A DNA stretch of 64,000 nt, from the NCBI GenBank assembly GCA_963827335.1, contig CAWHAP010000018.1, positions 248,001 through 312,000 on the forward strand. Reading direction: 5' to 3'. Within the stretch, counting starts at the first letter, position 1. Each line of letters opens with the position of its first letter. The notes under the pieces were generated by a model, which did not search any database, had not been told where the DNA came from, and saw only the letters and a program-made list of their open reading frames with translations. A program made the translations under genes and the position numbers. Of the stretch, positions 24,512 through 32,217 are shown in pieces. The DNA is from DASQMT01 sp963827335 (GTDB lineage Bacteria; Actinomycetota; Thermoleophilia; Solirubrobacterales; Solirubrobacteraceae).

Positions 24512-24570
24512 GCGGCCACGGTACGAGAGCGCGCGCCGGCGGCGGGCGGTGCCGCGGCGGGCGCGCCGCG

Positions 24571-24616
24571 CGGGTTCGAGCCCGTCCCTGCTCGAAAACC
24601 CGTCCTTTCGGGCTCG
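24571..24616 (+). promoter_or_regulatory. mutually exclusive hairpins upstream of the BI-1 gene
   Basis: Segment 24571-24581 (CGGGTTCGAGC) can pair with 24590-24602 (GCTCGAAAACCCG, two-base bulge), while the overlapping 24577-24584 (CGAGCCCG) pairs perfectly with 24609-24616 (CGGGCTCG). The two stems share bases, as in attenuators. However, the TAGAAT hexamer nearest the gene (24637-24642) lies downstream of them, so they matter only if transcription starts further upstream. Confidence 0.3.
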
Positions 24617-24651
24617 CGGTGGGCCTCGCGGCTCCCTAGAATCGGGGGCAT

Positions 24652-25311
24652 ATGAGCGAGCTCTACGGCAGTGCCTACCGGGCCGACGCGCGCCCGGCGG
24701 CGATCTCCGCGACCAAGCTGCTGGGACAGGTGATGTTCCTGGTGGCGATCGCCCTCGCGTTCGCCGCGCTGGGCACCTGGGTCGGGCGCGACCTGGCGCC
24801 GGGCACGGCGCGGATCCTGACCTTCGCCGGGTTCGGGATGCTGATGGTGTCGTCGTTCGCCGGCGAGCGCTTCCGGGTCGGCTCCTTCGCGATGGGCTGG
24901 CTGTTCGCGACGGCGCTCGTGATCGGGCTCGGGCTCGGGCCGGTGATCGCCTACTTCGCGACGGTCGAGACCGGCGCGCTCACGCAGGCGTTCGCCGGGA
25001 CGGCGGCCACGGTCGCCGGGGCCGGCGCGCTCGGGTTCTTCCTGTCCAAGGACCTCGCCCCGTGGATGCGGCCGCTGTCGCTGGTCGTCTTCGCGGCCTG
25101 CCTGGCGACGATCGTGATCTCGCTCGCCGCCGGGTCGGTGAGCCCGCTCATCAGCGGCGGCATCTACCTGCTGTCGGCGGCGCTGATCGTGGTCGACTTC
25201 AACGTGCTGCGCAAGCACGGCACCGAGGCGGACGCGATCTGGCTCGCCACCGGCATCTTCGTCTCGATCATCAACATCTTCGTGTCGCTCCTCAACATCT
25301 TCTCGCGCTGA
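24652..25311 (+). CDS. Bax inhibitor-1 (BI-1/YccA) family membrane protein
   Basis: A 219-residue protein with seven hydrophobic segments, starting after a 20-residue cytosolic tail and ending in VVDFNVLRKHGTEADAIWLATGIFVSIINIFVSLLNIF, the characteristic end of the BI-1/TMBIM family. Members form pH-sensitive calcium leak channels or modulate membrane proteases. TAGAAT ends 9 nt before the ATG, suggesting a leaderless message. The stop overlaps the start of the FHA gene (TGATG). Confidence 0.9.
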   Translation: MSELYGSAYRADARPAAISATKLLGQVMFLVAIALAFAALGTWVGRDLAPGTARILTFAGFGMLMVSSFAGERFRVGSFAMGWLFATALVIGLGLGPVIAYFATVETGALTQAFAGTAATVAGAGALGFFLSKDLAPWMRPLSLVVFAACLATIVISLAAGSVSPLISGGIYLLSAALIVVDFNVLRKHGTEADAIWLATGIFVSIINIFVSLLNIFSR

Positions 25312-25991
25312 TGGAGACCCCGCTCGCGCTCGACCTCGCGTCCCCCGACGACCTCCAGGCGCGCCGGGAGGCCGAGAAGCGCGGCGAGCCGTTCCTGCTG
25401 CTGCGCGACGACGGCGGCGCCCAGAAGATCGTCTCGCTCGACGACACGCACGCCTCGGTCACGATCGGGCGGCGGCTCGAGGCCGACGTCCCGCTGTCGT
25501 GGGACCCCGAGGTGTCGCGGCTGCACGCGGAGCTGGAGTTCAAGTCCGGCGAGTGGACCCTGTGCGACGACGGCTTCTCGCAGAACGGGACCTACGTCAA
25601 CGGCCTGCGGATCCATGGGCGCCGACGGCTGACCGACGGCGACCTCGTCCGCATCGGGCAGACGACGATCGCCTTCTGCGACCCGGGGCTCAGCGGCCTC
25701 GGGGTGACGCTCGCGCCGGGCGAGCTCGGGGTCGCCCCGAAGTTCTCCGAGCAGCAGCAGCGCATCCTGCGCGAGCTCTGCCGTCCGCTGATGGGCGACG
25801 GGGAGGGCGTGAACCCCACGCCCGACGACGTCATCGGCACCGCGACCGGGATCGCCGAGGACGTCGTGACGACCGAGCTCGACCACCTCGGGCGCTCGTT
25901 CGGCCTGCAGGACATGCCGCCGGCCGACCAGCGCGCGGAGATCGCGCTGCTCGCGCTGCGCTCGGGCCTGGTGAAGGCCGACGAGGGTTAA
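25311..25991 (+). CDS. FHA-domain protein
   Basis: The 226-residue protein has an FHA domain (about 45-120) with the conserved TIGRR, VSRLHAEL and NGTYVNG, which binds phosphothreonine peptides. The C-terminal 95 residues (FSEQQQRILRELCRPL and onward) look like a winged-helix-like module. Its ATG overlaps the BI-1 stop by one base, indicating translational coupling. It probably reads phosphorylation by a Ser/Thr kinase; none is encoded in the window. Confidence 0.88.
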   Translation: METPLALDLASPDDLQARREAEKRGEPFLLLRDDGGAQKIVSLDDTHASVTIGRRLEADVPLSWDPEVSRLHAELEFKSGEWTLCDDGFSQNGTYVNGLRIHGRRRLTDGDLVRIGQTTIAFCDPGLSGLGVTLAPGELGVAPKFSEQQQRILRELCRPLMGDGEGVNPTPDDVIGTATGIAEDVVTTELDHLGRSFGLQDMPPADQRAEIALLALRSGLVKADEG

Positions 25992-25993
25992 GG

Positions 25994-26230
25994 TCAGGCG
26001 GCCGCGGCGCGGCCGCCGGTCTCGAGCCGCGCGACGAGCTCGTCGAGCCGCAGCTCCTCGAGCCCGCGGCCGACCGCCTCGAGCTCGGCGGCGCAGAACT
26101 CCACGAGCCGCCGGCCCTCCTGGCAGAGCTCGAGCGTCTCGCGCAGCCCGGCCTCGCCGGAGTCCAGTCGCCGGATGATCGCCTCGATGCGGGCGCAGGC
26201 GGTCTCGTAGGTCAGCGTCGTCTCGGACAT
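25994..26230 (-). CDS. xseB: exodeoxyribonuclease VII small subunit
   Basis: A 78-residue helical protein (YETACARIEAIIRRLDSGEAGLRETLELCQEGRRLVEFCAAELE) matching XseB throughout. With XseA it forms the single-strand-specific exonuclease that degrades from both DNA ends. It follows xseA by 34 bp on the same strand; the FHA gene ends convergently 2 bp away. Confidence 0.95.
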   Translation of the reverse strand: MSETTLTYETACARIEAIIRRLDSGEAGLRETLELCQEGRRLVEFCAAELEAVGRGLEELRLDELVARLETGGRAAAA

Positions 26231-26264
26231 GGGACGGGAAGCGTAGGCACTGCCCAGGACGGAC

Positions 26265-27764
26265 TCACGCGGGGTCGTGACGCGCCGCGGGGCCGGCGTC
26301 CGCGGTCCCGGCCGGTCCCGCGGGTGCGGTCGGTGCGGCCCGTTCGGGGCGCACCGGGACCGTGCCGTCCGCCAGGCGCAGCGTGAGGCGCGCCTCGCCG
26401 CGCGCGGCGTCCGCGCTCGTGACGGGGGCGCCAGCGTCGTCCTCGACGAGGGCGTAGCCGCGCTCGAGCGTCCGCTGCGGGTCGTGCGCGTCGAGGGCCA
26501 GCCGCAACCGCTCCAGCGCCTCCGTGCGCCGCGTCAGCGCCGTCGCGGCGCTCCGGTCCAGCCCGGCCGCGTCGGTCCCGGCGCGTGCCGCGCCGCGCGC
26601 GACGGCGTGCGCCGCGGCCCCGGCGCGCCGGTCGAGCGCGAGCGCGTGGCCGCCGAGCGCGCGCTGCTCGGCGGCGACGCCGCGGCGCGCGCTCGCCCGC
26701 AGCTCGCGCAGATGCTGGTGCAGGCGGACGCGGTGGCGCGCGACGTGGTCGGCCGGCGCGCGCGAGAGCCGGGCCAGCGTGCGGGCGCGCTCCACGATCG
26801 CGCGGCGCCCCTGGCGCTCGAGCCGGGCGGCGAGGCCGTGCAGGGCGGCGCGGGCGGCGGCGCAGTCGACGGGGACGGCGGCCTCGGCGGCGTGGGTCGG
26901 TGTCGAGCACGAGACGGCGGCGACGTCGTCGATCAGCGTCCGGTCGGTGTGGTGGCCGACCGAGGCGATGACCGGCACCCGCAGCATCGCCACCGTGCGG
27001 CACAGCGTCTCGTCGCAGAAGGCGAACAGGTCGGCGAGGGAGCCGCCGCCGCGGGCGACGATCACGACCTCGACCTCCGGGCACGCGGCGAGGTCCTGGA
27101 GCGCCCGGGTGACCGCCGGGGCCGCGCGGCGGTCCTGGACGGGCGCGAACGCCCACACGACACGGCCCGCCCAGCCGCGGCGGCGCAGGCCGGCGACGAT
27201 GTCGTCGCGCGCCTTGCCGCCCTCGCCCGTGACGACACCGATGCAGCGCGGCAGCGGCGGGATCGGCAGCCCCTTCTGCGGCGCGAACAGGCCCTCGGCA
27301 TGGAGCGCGCGGCGCAGCCGGTCGAGCTGTGCGAGCAGGTCGCCCTCGCCCGCGACGCGCACGTCGGCCACGGCGAAGGAGAACGAGGGCGAGGCCGTCC
27401 GCGAGCCGGGGTAGTAGTCGCAGCCGCCGGCGGCCACCACCCGCTGGCCGTCGGCGAGCGGGATCGCCATGCGGTCGAAGTCCTCGCGCCACATCGAGCA
27501 CGGCAGGGCGCCGCGCTCGTCGCGCAGCTCGAACCACACCCGGGCGCGGCCGGGGCGGAGGTTGAAGACCTCGCCGAAGACCTGCACGCGCGAGAACGAG
27601 CGCAAGCGGTCGCGGAGGCGCTCCGCGTACTGGCCGACCGGCCACGGACCGCTCAGGCCGGAGCCGGGGATGCCGTCGGGGCGCCCCGGCTGCGGCCGCA
27701 GCTCACGCGGGGGCGGAAGGTCGCCGCCGGGGCGGCCGGGCTCGGAGCGCGGGTCGGGGGACAT
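26265..27764 (-). CDS. xseA: exodeoxyribonuclease VII large subunit
   Basis: The 499-residue catalytic subunit contains an OB-fold (VQVFGEVFNLRPGRARVWFELRDE), the conserved GVVTGEGGKARDDI, VIVARGGGSLADLFAFCDE, VIASVGHHTDRTLIDDVA and CSTPTHAAEAAVP, followed by the helical C-terminal region. The first 45 residues are a Pro/Gly/Arg-rich extension that may be disordered. TACGGT ends 10 nt before the ATG. It lies upstream of xseB in one transcript and begins next to repeat locus 1. Confidence 0.95.
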   Translation of the reverse strand: MSPDPRSEPGRPGGDLPPPRELRPQPGRPDGIPGSGLSGPWPVGQYAERLRDRLRSFSRVQVFGEVFNLRPGRARVWFELRDERGALPCSMWREDFDRMAIPLADGQRVVAAGGCDYYPGSRTASPSFSFAVADVRVAGEGDLLAQLDRLRRALHAEGLFAPQKGLPIPPLPRCIGVVTGEGGKARDDIVAGLRRRGWAGRVVWAFAPVQDRRAAPAVTRALQDLAACPEVEVVIVARGGGSLADLFAFCDETLCRTVAMLRVPVIASVGHHTDRTLIDDVAAVSCSTPTHAAEAAVPVDCAAARAALHGLAARLERQGRRAIVERARTLARLSRAPADHVARHRVRLHQHLRELRASARRGVAAEQRALGGHALALDRRAGAAAHAVARGAARAGTDAAGLDRSAATALTRRTEALERLRLALDAHDPQRTLERGYALVEDDAGAPVTSADAARGEARLTLRLADGTVPVRPERAAPTAPAGPAGTADAGPAARHDPA

Positions 27765-27826
27765 GACGTGATGGACCGTACAAGGAGGCGCAGCGGGATC
27801 CGGGCGTTGTGGCAGGCTTTCTACGG

Positions 27827-28063
27827 ATGCGGCACGATCTCGGCACGTTCTTCGTCTGGGCCTTGCGTGCCCAGGCGGGAGACGGGCCGCACGCGGAGCT
27901 CGCCCGCCAGGTCGTCCTCGCCGTGCTCGTCGCGCAGCTCATCGCCGGAGCGCAGCACGACGGGCCGCCGCACGCGGCCCGGCGCCCGCCGCGCTCGGCC
28001 CGGCCGCGGCGGGAGCGGACGGCCTACCGCGAGTCGCTCGCCGGGCGGCGACCGCGCGGGTAG
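27827..28063 (+). CDS. small hypothetical protein, doubtful
   Basis: A possible 78-residue product with a hydrophobic helix (ARQVVLAVLVAQLIAG) and a basic tail rich in Arg and Pro. The first 45 codons show the G/C third-position bias of real genes; GTG at 27809 would be an alternative start. The tail (about 55 bp, ending RTAYRESLAGRRPRG) is duplicated inside repeat locus 1 at 28436-28492. I do not recognise it; it may be a fragment. Confidence 0.35.
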   Translation: MRHDLGTFFVWALRAQAGDGPHAELARQVVLAVLVAQLIAGAQHDGPPHAARRPPRSARPRRERTAYRESLAGRRPRG

Positions 28064-28091
28064 GCGGGCCGCGGCGCCCTCGTCCGCCGGC

Positions 28092-28218
28092 GTGATGGCG
28101 GGCGCCGGGGCGCAGGTCTGCCGTACGCGTGATGGCGGGCGCCGGGGCGCAGGTCTGCCGCACGCGTGATGGCGGGCGCCGGGGCGCAGGTCTGCCGCAC
28201 GCGTGATGGCGGGCGCCG
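28092..28218 (+). repeat. three and a half tandem 37-bp repeats
   Basis: A 37-bp unit beginning GTGATGGCGGGCGCCGGGG occurs at 28092-28128, 28129-28165 and 28166-28202 with a single base difference, then a partial copy (28203-28218) runs into the inverted-repeat arm of the larger element. There are no spacers, so it is not a CRISPR array. The unit's first half is also the tip of the arm sequence, showing that the tandem array grew from it. Confidence 0.9.
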
Positions 28219-28676
28219 CCGTACGTCAACGGCCGCATTGAGGGGAAGGGTCGGGGGGCTTGTGGCCAGCGAGTGGCACGTAACCCATGACATACATGGG
28301 TTTCGTGCCGATCGGCGGTGATTGTCACGCCAAGCCCGATAGTTGGGCGCGCGGCGACAATCGCTCGCCACCGACCCCGGACCTGCCTCCTCAATGCCGC
28401 CTTTGACGTACGGCGGCGCCCGCCATCACGCCCGCGGCGGAAGCGGACGGCCTATCGCGAGTCGCTCGCCGGGCGGCGGCCGCGGCGGTAGCTCTTCCCA
28501 CGCGGTCATGGCCGGCGCCGCCGAACGATTGTCGGCTTGGGTGTCATATAGACCCCGTAGCCGACAATCGAGCGCTGGGAGCGCGGGCCGACCACCCGAC
28601 GGAGCGCCACCCGCACCAGACCCGCCTCCTCAATGCTGCTTTTGACGTACGGCGGCGCCCGCCATCACGCCCGCGG
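28202..28676. repeat. repeat locus 1: inverted arms around palindromic cores
   Basis: A perfect 28-bp inverted repeat (28202-28229 with 28403-28430) encloses core A, which holds a 15-bp hairpin with one mismatch (28275-28309) and a second hairpin with arms GATTGTC/GACAATC (28320-28362). A 53-bp direct copy of the right arm recurs at 28624-28676 (first at 28385-28437). Between them core B contains CGATTGTCGGCT/AGCCGACAATCG (28526-28570). The outermost unit, 28601-28676, is 76 bp and matches the unit repeated at 42360-43091. No gene is recognisable in 28064-28694. Confidence 0.85.
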
Positions 28677-28694
28677 AGACCGCGGCGCAAGCCC

Positions 28695-29006
28695 TCAGCC
28701 CCGCGTCGGGCCCTCCACGTACCGCGTCGGCTCGTCCTCGCCCAGGCTCGGCATCCGCCGCTGCCCCGGCTGCTCGTCGTCGCCCCGGAACTCGCCCGCG
28801 AAGGCCAGCCGCGTCAGCCGCGCGATCTCCTGCTCGCCCAGCAGCCGGGCGGGGTCCTCGGGTGGCAGCGGCGCGACCAGCTTGCGGATCCGGTTGCGGA
28901 TCTGGAGGGCGAAGTGGGGGGTGGAGGCGCCCATGAGCTGGCGCACGTCGTCGACGGTGACGACGTGCCCGGGACGCCGGCGCTCGGGCTGCTCGGCTTC
29001 GGCCAT
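28695..29006 (-). CDS. small hypothetical protein
   Basis: The 103-residue soluble protein has a central helical region (VDDVRQLMGASTPHFALQIRNRIRKLVAPLPPEDPARLLGEQEIARLTRLAFAG in overlapping helices) between charged, probably disordered ends. I do not recognise the family; the helical part has no known catalytic motif. It ends 18 bp from repeat locus 1, and the CWB2 lipoprotein gene lies 10 bp upstream, so it may be co-transcribed with that gene. Confidence 0.6.
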   Translation of the reverse strand: MAEAEQPERRRPGHVVTVDDVRQLMGASTPHFALQIRNRIRKLVAPLPPEDPARLLGEQEIARLTRLAFAGEFRGDDEQPGQRRMPSLGEDEPTRYVEGPTRG

Positions 29007-29016
29007 GCGCGGGAGT

Positions 29017-30207
29017 CTACGAGCCCGAAGGGCGATCCACGGCCTGGATCTCGAGCAGCGCGTCGATGCGCGCCTGGACGTCGACCGAGATCGCCGCCTC
29101 GTCCCCGATCAGCCAGCCGTGGTTGTAGACGCCGCGCACCGGATCGTCGTCGTAGCCCGGCTGGATGTCGAGCAGGTAGTCCTGCAGCGGCGCGGGCAGC
29201 GCGTTGGCCGCGGTCACGAGCAGGAGCGGGCCGTAGGTGCCCGAGGCCGACAGGGGCGCGGCCGCGGCGGCGTCGAGCGGCCGCTGCGTGGTCGCGAAGA
29301 CGAGCCCGTGCCCGGGGTCGACGACGTTCCAGCCGAACGTGCCGTCGGAGAAGCGCGCGAAGGCGATCGCGTTCGCGACCGGGTCGGGCCCGGAGATCCG
29401 GCGGGCGGTGCCGAGCTCGTCGAGCTGCCCGAGCACGGTCTTCGACACCGCCGACTCCGGGCCGAGCACGTAGATCTTCGGCCGCTTGTGCGCGGTGATC
29501 GCCGCGCGCGTGGCCGGCGGGATCGCGTCGCGCGTGACCCAGAGCACCGGGTGCCCCGACTTCGCCGCCCACGCCGCCGCGGGCATGGAGAAGCCGGGCT
29601 GCTCGGAGGACGCCACGACGACGGCCGGCGACGGCTTGCCGGCCGCGGCGGTCTGGAGCCGGTCGATCGCCTGGGCGATCGCGGCGTAGTCGGCGCCCTC
29701 GACCGCCGTCGTCTTGTAGCCCTCGGCGACGGCGGCGTCGCCGATGCGGATCACCTGCGCGCCGCCGGCCTGCTCGGCGCCGGTGGGGATGAGCCGGCCC
29801 AGCGCCTGCTCGGTGGCCGCCGGCAGGGCGTCGCCGTCGGAGAAGAGCACGGGCGCACGCAGCGGTGCGCTCATCAGCTGGGCGGCCGAGACCGCGACCC
29901 GCCAGTCCGTCGCGTCGACGAGGGCGACGGCGCCGGGGCGCGTGTCGTCGTCCCTGGCCGGGAACACGGCCTGGGCGGCCGCCGCCGCGTCGGCGATCGG
30001 ATCGGCGCCGCCGATCCGCGTCGTGTTCTTCGTGGCGAAGGCCGGAAAGCCCAGCTCGGTCGCCGCACGCTCGTCATCGCCCTCCTGGCCGAGCACCGGA
30101 GCGTCCGGCGAGTCCCCCGTGCGGGGGGTGTCCGCGCCGTCGCCGCCACCCCCTCCGCACCCCGCGAGCAATAACCCCAAAAACAGCGTTAGGAGCAGGC
30201 GAAGCAC
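29017..30207 (-). CDS. lipoprotein with cell-wall-binding repeat 2 (CWB2)-like domains
   Basis: The 396-residue protein has a lipoprotein signal (LRLLLTLFLGLLLAGC) followed by a Gly/Asp-rich linker and CWB2-like units: TRIGGADPIADAAAAAQAVF, AVALVDATDWRVAVSAAQLM, APVLFSD and QVIRIGDAAV, repeated more weakly towards the C-terminus. Known CWB2 domains attach proteins to secondary wall polymers. GTG at 30207 is chosen because TAGCGT ends 8 nt before it; GTG at 30213 is possible. It is divergent from the riboswitch-controlled NlpC/P60 gene. Confidence 0.75.
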   Translation of the reverse strand: MLRLLLTLFLGLLLAGCGGGGGDGADTPRTGDSPDAPVLGQEGDDERAATELGFPAFATKNTTRIGGADPIADAAAAAQAVFPARDDDTRPGAVALVDATDWRVAVSAAQLMSAPLRAPVLFSDGDALPAATEQALGRLIPTGAEQAGGAQVIRIGDAAVAEGYKTTAVEGADYAAIAQAIDRLQTAAAGKPSPAVVVASSEQPGFSMPAAAWAAKSGHPVLWVTRDAIPPATRAAITAHKRPKIYVLGPESAVSKTVLGQLDELGTARRISGPDPVANAIAFARFSDGTFGWNVVDPGHGLVFATTQRPLDAAAAAPLSASGTYGPLLLVTAANALPAPLQDYLLDIQPGYDDDPVRGVYNHGWLIGDEAAISVDVQARIDALLEIQAVDRPSGS

Positions 30208-30285
30208 GGGCACTAACGCTAGCGTCCGGGGAGGACCAGGCCGGCGAGCGTCGAACTTCTGCACGAAGTGATCGCTTGTTATGAC

Positions 30286-30313
30286 TTGCGTTCGCCGCCG
30301 GATTTTGTACAGT
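30286..30313 (+). promoter_or_regulatory. promoter of the first c-di-AMP riboswitch
   Basis: TTGCGT (30286-30291) and TACAGT (30308-30313) are spaced by 16 bp in an AT-richer stretch, placing the transcript start near 30320, just at the 5' end of the riboswitch. Confidence 0.6.
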
Positions 30314-30448
30314 GCCCGGCCAAGCCGAACCCCCGGAGGGATTCCGGGGGGCGGGGGAACCAAGAAGTTGGGGCGAACCACGACGTGAGGGTCGTGGAGC
30401 GCGAGCTCTTTCAGCGCTAGCCCGTCAGCTAACCCCGCAGGCCGACGA
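30314..30448 (+). ncRNA. c-di-AMP (ydaO-yuaA type) riboswitch
   Basis: The leader contains the conserved features of the ydaO class: GCCGAACCCCCGG with pairing GGGGG, GGGGGAACC followed by TTGGGGCGAACC, a variable arm, and near the 3' end CCCGTCAGCTAACCCCG then CAGGC. In actinobacteria this class senses cyclic di-AMP and controls cell-wall hydrolases and resuscitation factors, which matches the NlpC/P60 gene starting 10 nt later after AAAGAGG. Ligand binding usually turns expression off. Confidence 0.9.
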
Positions 30449-30457
30449 AAGAGGTCT

Positions 30458-31090
30458 ATGTCGCCGTACCTGCGGGCATGCGTCCCGTTCTTCATCGCCA
30501 TGCTGTGCGCCGTCATCGCCCCGTCCGGGGCCATGGCCCAGTCCCCGACCGGCGGGACCGCGTTCGAGGAGGAGCCGCCGCCGCCCGAGATGCTCGAGCC
30601 CGGCGCGTTTACCGGCCCGGAGGTCCCCGGCGACGTCGCGGTGCTGCAGGCCGACGGGACCGCCGCCGCCCCGGCCGACGCGCCGGAGCAGGTCAAGCAG
30701 GCGATCTGGGCCGCCAACTCGCTCCAGGAGCTGCCGTATCGCTACGGCGGCGGGCACAACCTCAAGTTCGACGTCGCCGACGGCGCCGACTGCTCGGGCA
30801 CCGTGTCGTTCGCGCTCAAGGCGGCCGGCCTGCTCAAGGCGCCGCTGGACTCCGGCTCGTTCATGAAGTGGGGCGAGAAGGGCAAGGGCGCCTGGATCAC
30901 GGTCTTCACGAACCCCGGCCACGCCTACGTCGTGATCGCCGGCCTCCGGCTCGACACGAGCGTCGGCACCGGCACCTACGCCGCGCGCGCCAAGGGCACG
31001 GCTCGCAAGGCGTTCGAGCGCGGCCCCCGCTGGCGCCCCTGGAAGCGCCCGGGCAAGGCGTTCAAGAAGCGGCACCCCCTCTCCTTCTAG
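30458..31090 (+). CDS. exported NlpC/P60-type peptidoglycan hydrolase
   Basis: The 210-residue protein has a signal peptide (FFIAMLCAVIAPSGAMA, cleavage near residue 27), a proline-rich linker and a C-terminal domain with Cys112 in DGADCSGTVSF and His155 in NPGHAYVVIAGLRLD, the Cys-His pair of NlpC/P60 enzymes that cut stem-peptide bonds in peptidoglycan. The domain is short and ends in a very basic tail suited to wall binding. It is directly controlled by a c-di-AMP riboswitch. Confidence 0.82.
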   Translation: MSPYLRACVPFFIAMLCAVIAPSGAMAQSPTGGTAFEEEPPPPEMLEPGAFTGPEVPGDVAVLQADGTAAAPADAPEQVKQAIWAANSLQELPYRYGGGHNLKFDVADGADCSGTVSFALKAAGLLKAPLDSGSFMKWGEKGKGAWITVFTNPGHAYVVIAGLRLDTSVGTGTYAARAKGTARKAFERGPRWRPWKRPGKAFKKRHPLSF

Positions 31091-31159
31091 CCGACCGGGC
31101 ACCGCGGCCTGCTCGGCCGCCGGGTAGGCTGTGATGACGAGTCGAACGCGGAGGTAGCC

Positions 31160-31942
31160 GTGCCCGGGCTGGGCGGACGCATGTCCACCGTCATCAAGGC
31201 GAAGATCAACAAGATGCTCGACAAGGCGGAGGATCCCTCCGAGACGCTCGAGTACTCCTATGCCAAGCAGATGGAGCTGCTGCAGAACGTCAAGAAGGGC
31301 ATCGCCGACGTCGTCACGGCGAAGAAGCGGCTCCAGCTCCAGCAGCAGAAGCTCGAGCAGCAGGTCGTGAAGCTCGACACGCAGGCGCGCCAGGCGCTCG
31401 CGTCGGGCCGCGAGGACCTCGCGCGCACGGCGCTGGAGCGCAAGCAGTTCGCCCAGACCGAGCTCCAGACGCTCGACCAGCAGGTCGCCGAGCTCGAGGC
31501 GCAGCAGCAGGGCCTGATCGACAAGGAGCAGAAGCTGCGCTCCAAGCTCGAGCAGTTCCGCACCAAGAAGGAGGTCATCAAGGCGCAGTACTCGGCCGCC
31601 GAGGCGCAGGTGAAGATCTCGGAGGCCGCGACCGGCGTGGGCGAGGAGATGGCCGACGTCGGCATGGCGATGCAGCGCGCGATGGACAAGACGGAGGGCA
31701 TGCGGGCCCGCGCGAGCGCGATGGACGAGCTCGAGGCCGCCGGTGCGTTCGACGACAATCTCACGCTGACCCCGGGCCAGGACGACATCGACCGCCAGCT
31801 CGCCGAGCTCACGTCCGGCAGCCAGGTCGAGGACGACCTCGCGAAGATGAAGGCCGAGCTCGGCCAGGGCAGCGCGCCCGCCCCTGAGGCGCTGGGCGAG
31901 GGCACGCCCGCCGACCAGCAGACCCAGGGCGGCCAGGCGTGA
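31160..31942 (+). CDS. pspA: PspA/IM30 (ESCRT-III-like) membrane stress protein
   Basis: The 260-residue protein is predicted almost entirely helical coiled coil, beginning MPGLGGRMSTVIKAKINKML, which aligns with the amphipathic membrane-binding helix and DKAEDP motif of PspA. Family members form polymers on damaged membranes and preserve the proton gradient. GTG at 31160 has GGAGG 5 nt upstream and restores the full N-terminal helix; ATG at 31181 would delete part of it. The next gene overlaps by ATGA-type coupling (GTGA). Confidence 0.92.
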   Translation: MPGLGGRMSTVIKAKINKMLDKAEDPSETLEYSYAKQMELLQNVKKGIADVVTAKKRLQLQQQKLEQQVVKLDTQARQALASGREDLARTALERKQFAQTELQTLDQQVAELEAQQQGLIDKEQKLRSKLEQFRTKKEVIKAQYSAAEAQVKISEAATGVGEEMADVGMAMQRAMDKTEGMRARASAMDELEAAGAFDDNLTLTPGQDDIDRQLAELTSGSQVEDDLAKMKAELGQGSAPAPEALGEGTPADQQTQGGQA

Positions 31943-32217
31943 TCGTCCGGATCGCGACGGAGGACCAGTACCGCCTCCCGGACGAGGACGCCGATCGGCT
32001 CAACGAGCTCGACAACGCGGCCGTCGCAGCCGTCGAGGCCGACGACGAGGACATGTTCCACGAGGTCTTCGAGTCGATGATCGACCTCGTCCGCACCCAC
32101 GGGAAGCGGCTCGGCGACGACGAGCTCGAGGAGTCCGACGCGATCATCCCGCCGCCGGACCTCTCGTTCACCGAGGCCCACCACGAGTTCAACGGCGAGG
32201 GCCTGATCCCCGACTAG
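31939..32217 (+). CDS. pspAA: PspA-associated protein PspAA
   Basis: A 92-residue acidic protein (IVRIATEDQYRLPDEDADRL at the start, ESDAIIPPPDLSFTEA and EGLIPD at the end) matching PspAA, found next to PspA in actinobacteria and some archaea and implicated with it in membrane stress. Its GTG overlaps the pspA stop by 4 bp. The stop overlaps that of the convergent FAD oxidase gene. Confidence 0.88.
   Translation: MIVRIATEDQYRLPDEDADRLNELDNAAVAAVEADDEDMFHEVFESMIDLVRTHGKRLGDDELEESDAIIPPPDLSFTEAHHEFNGEGLIPD

Noticed and set aside
24512..24570. Another small gene between rtcB and the BI-1 gene
   Set aside because: Only a GC-rich promoter stretch is present; no frame has a start and length worth listing.
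28092..28202. CRISPR array
   Set aside because: The three 37-bp repeats are directly joined with no spacers, and no cas gene is present.
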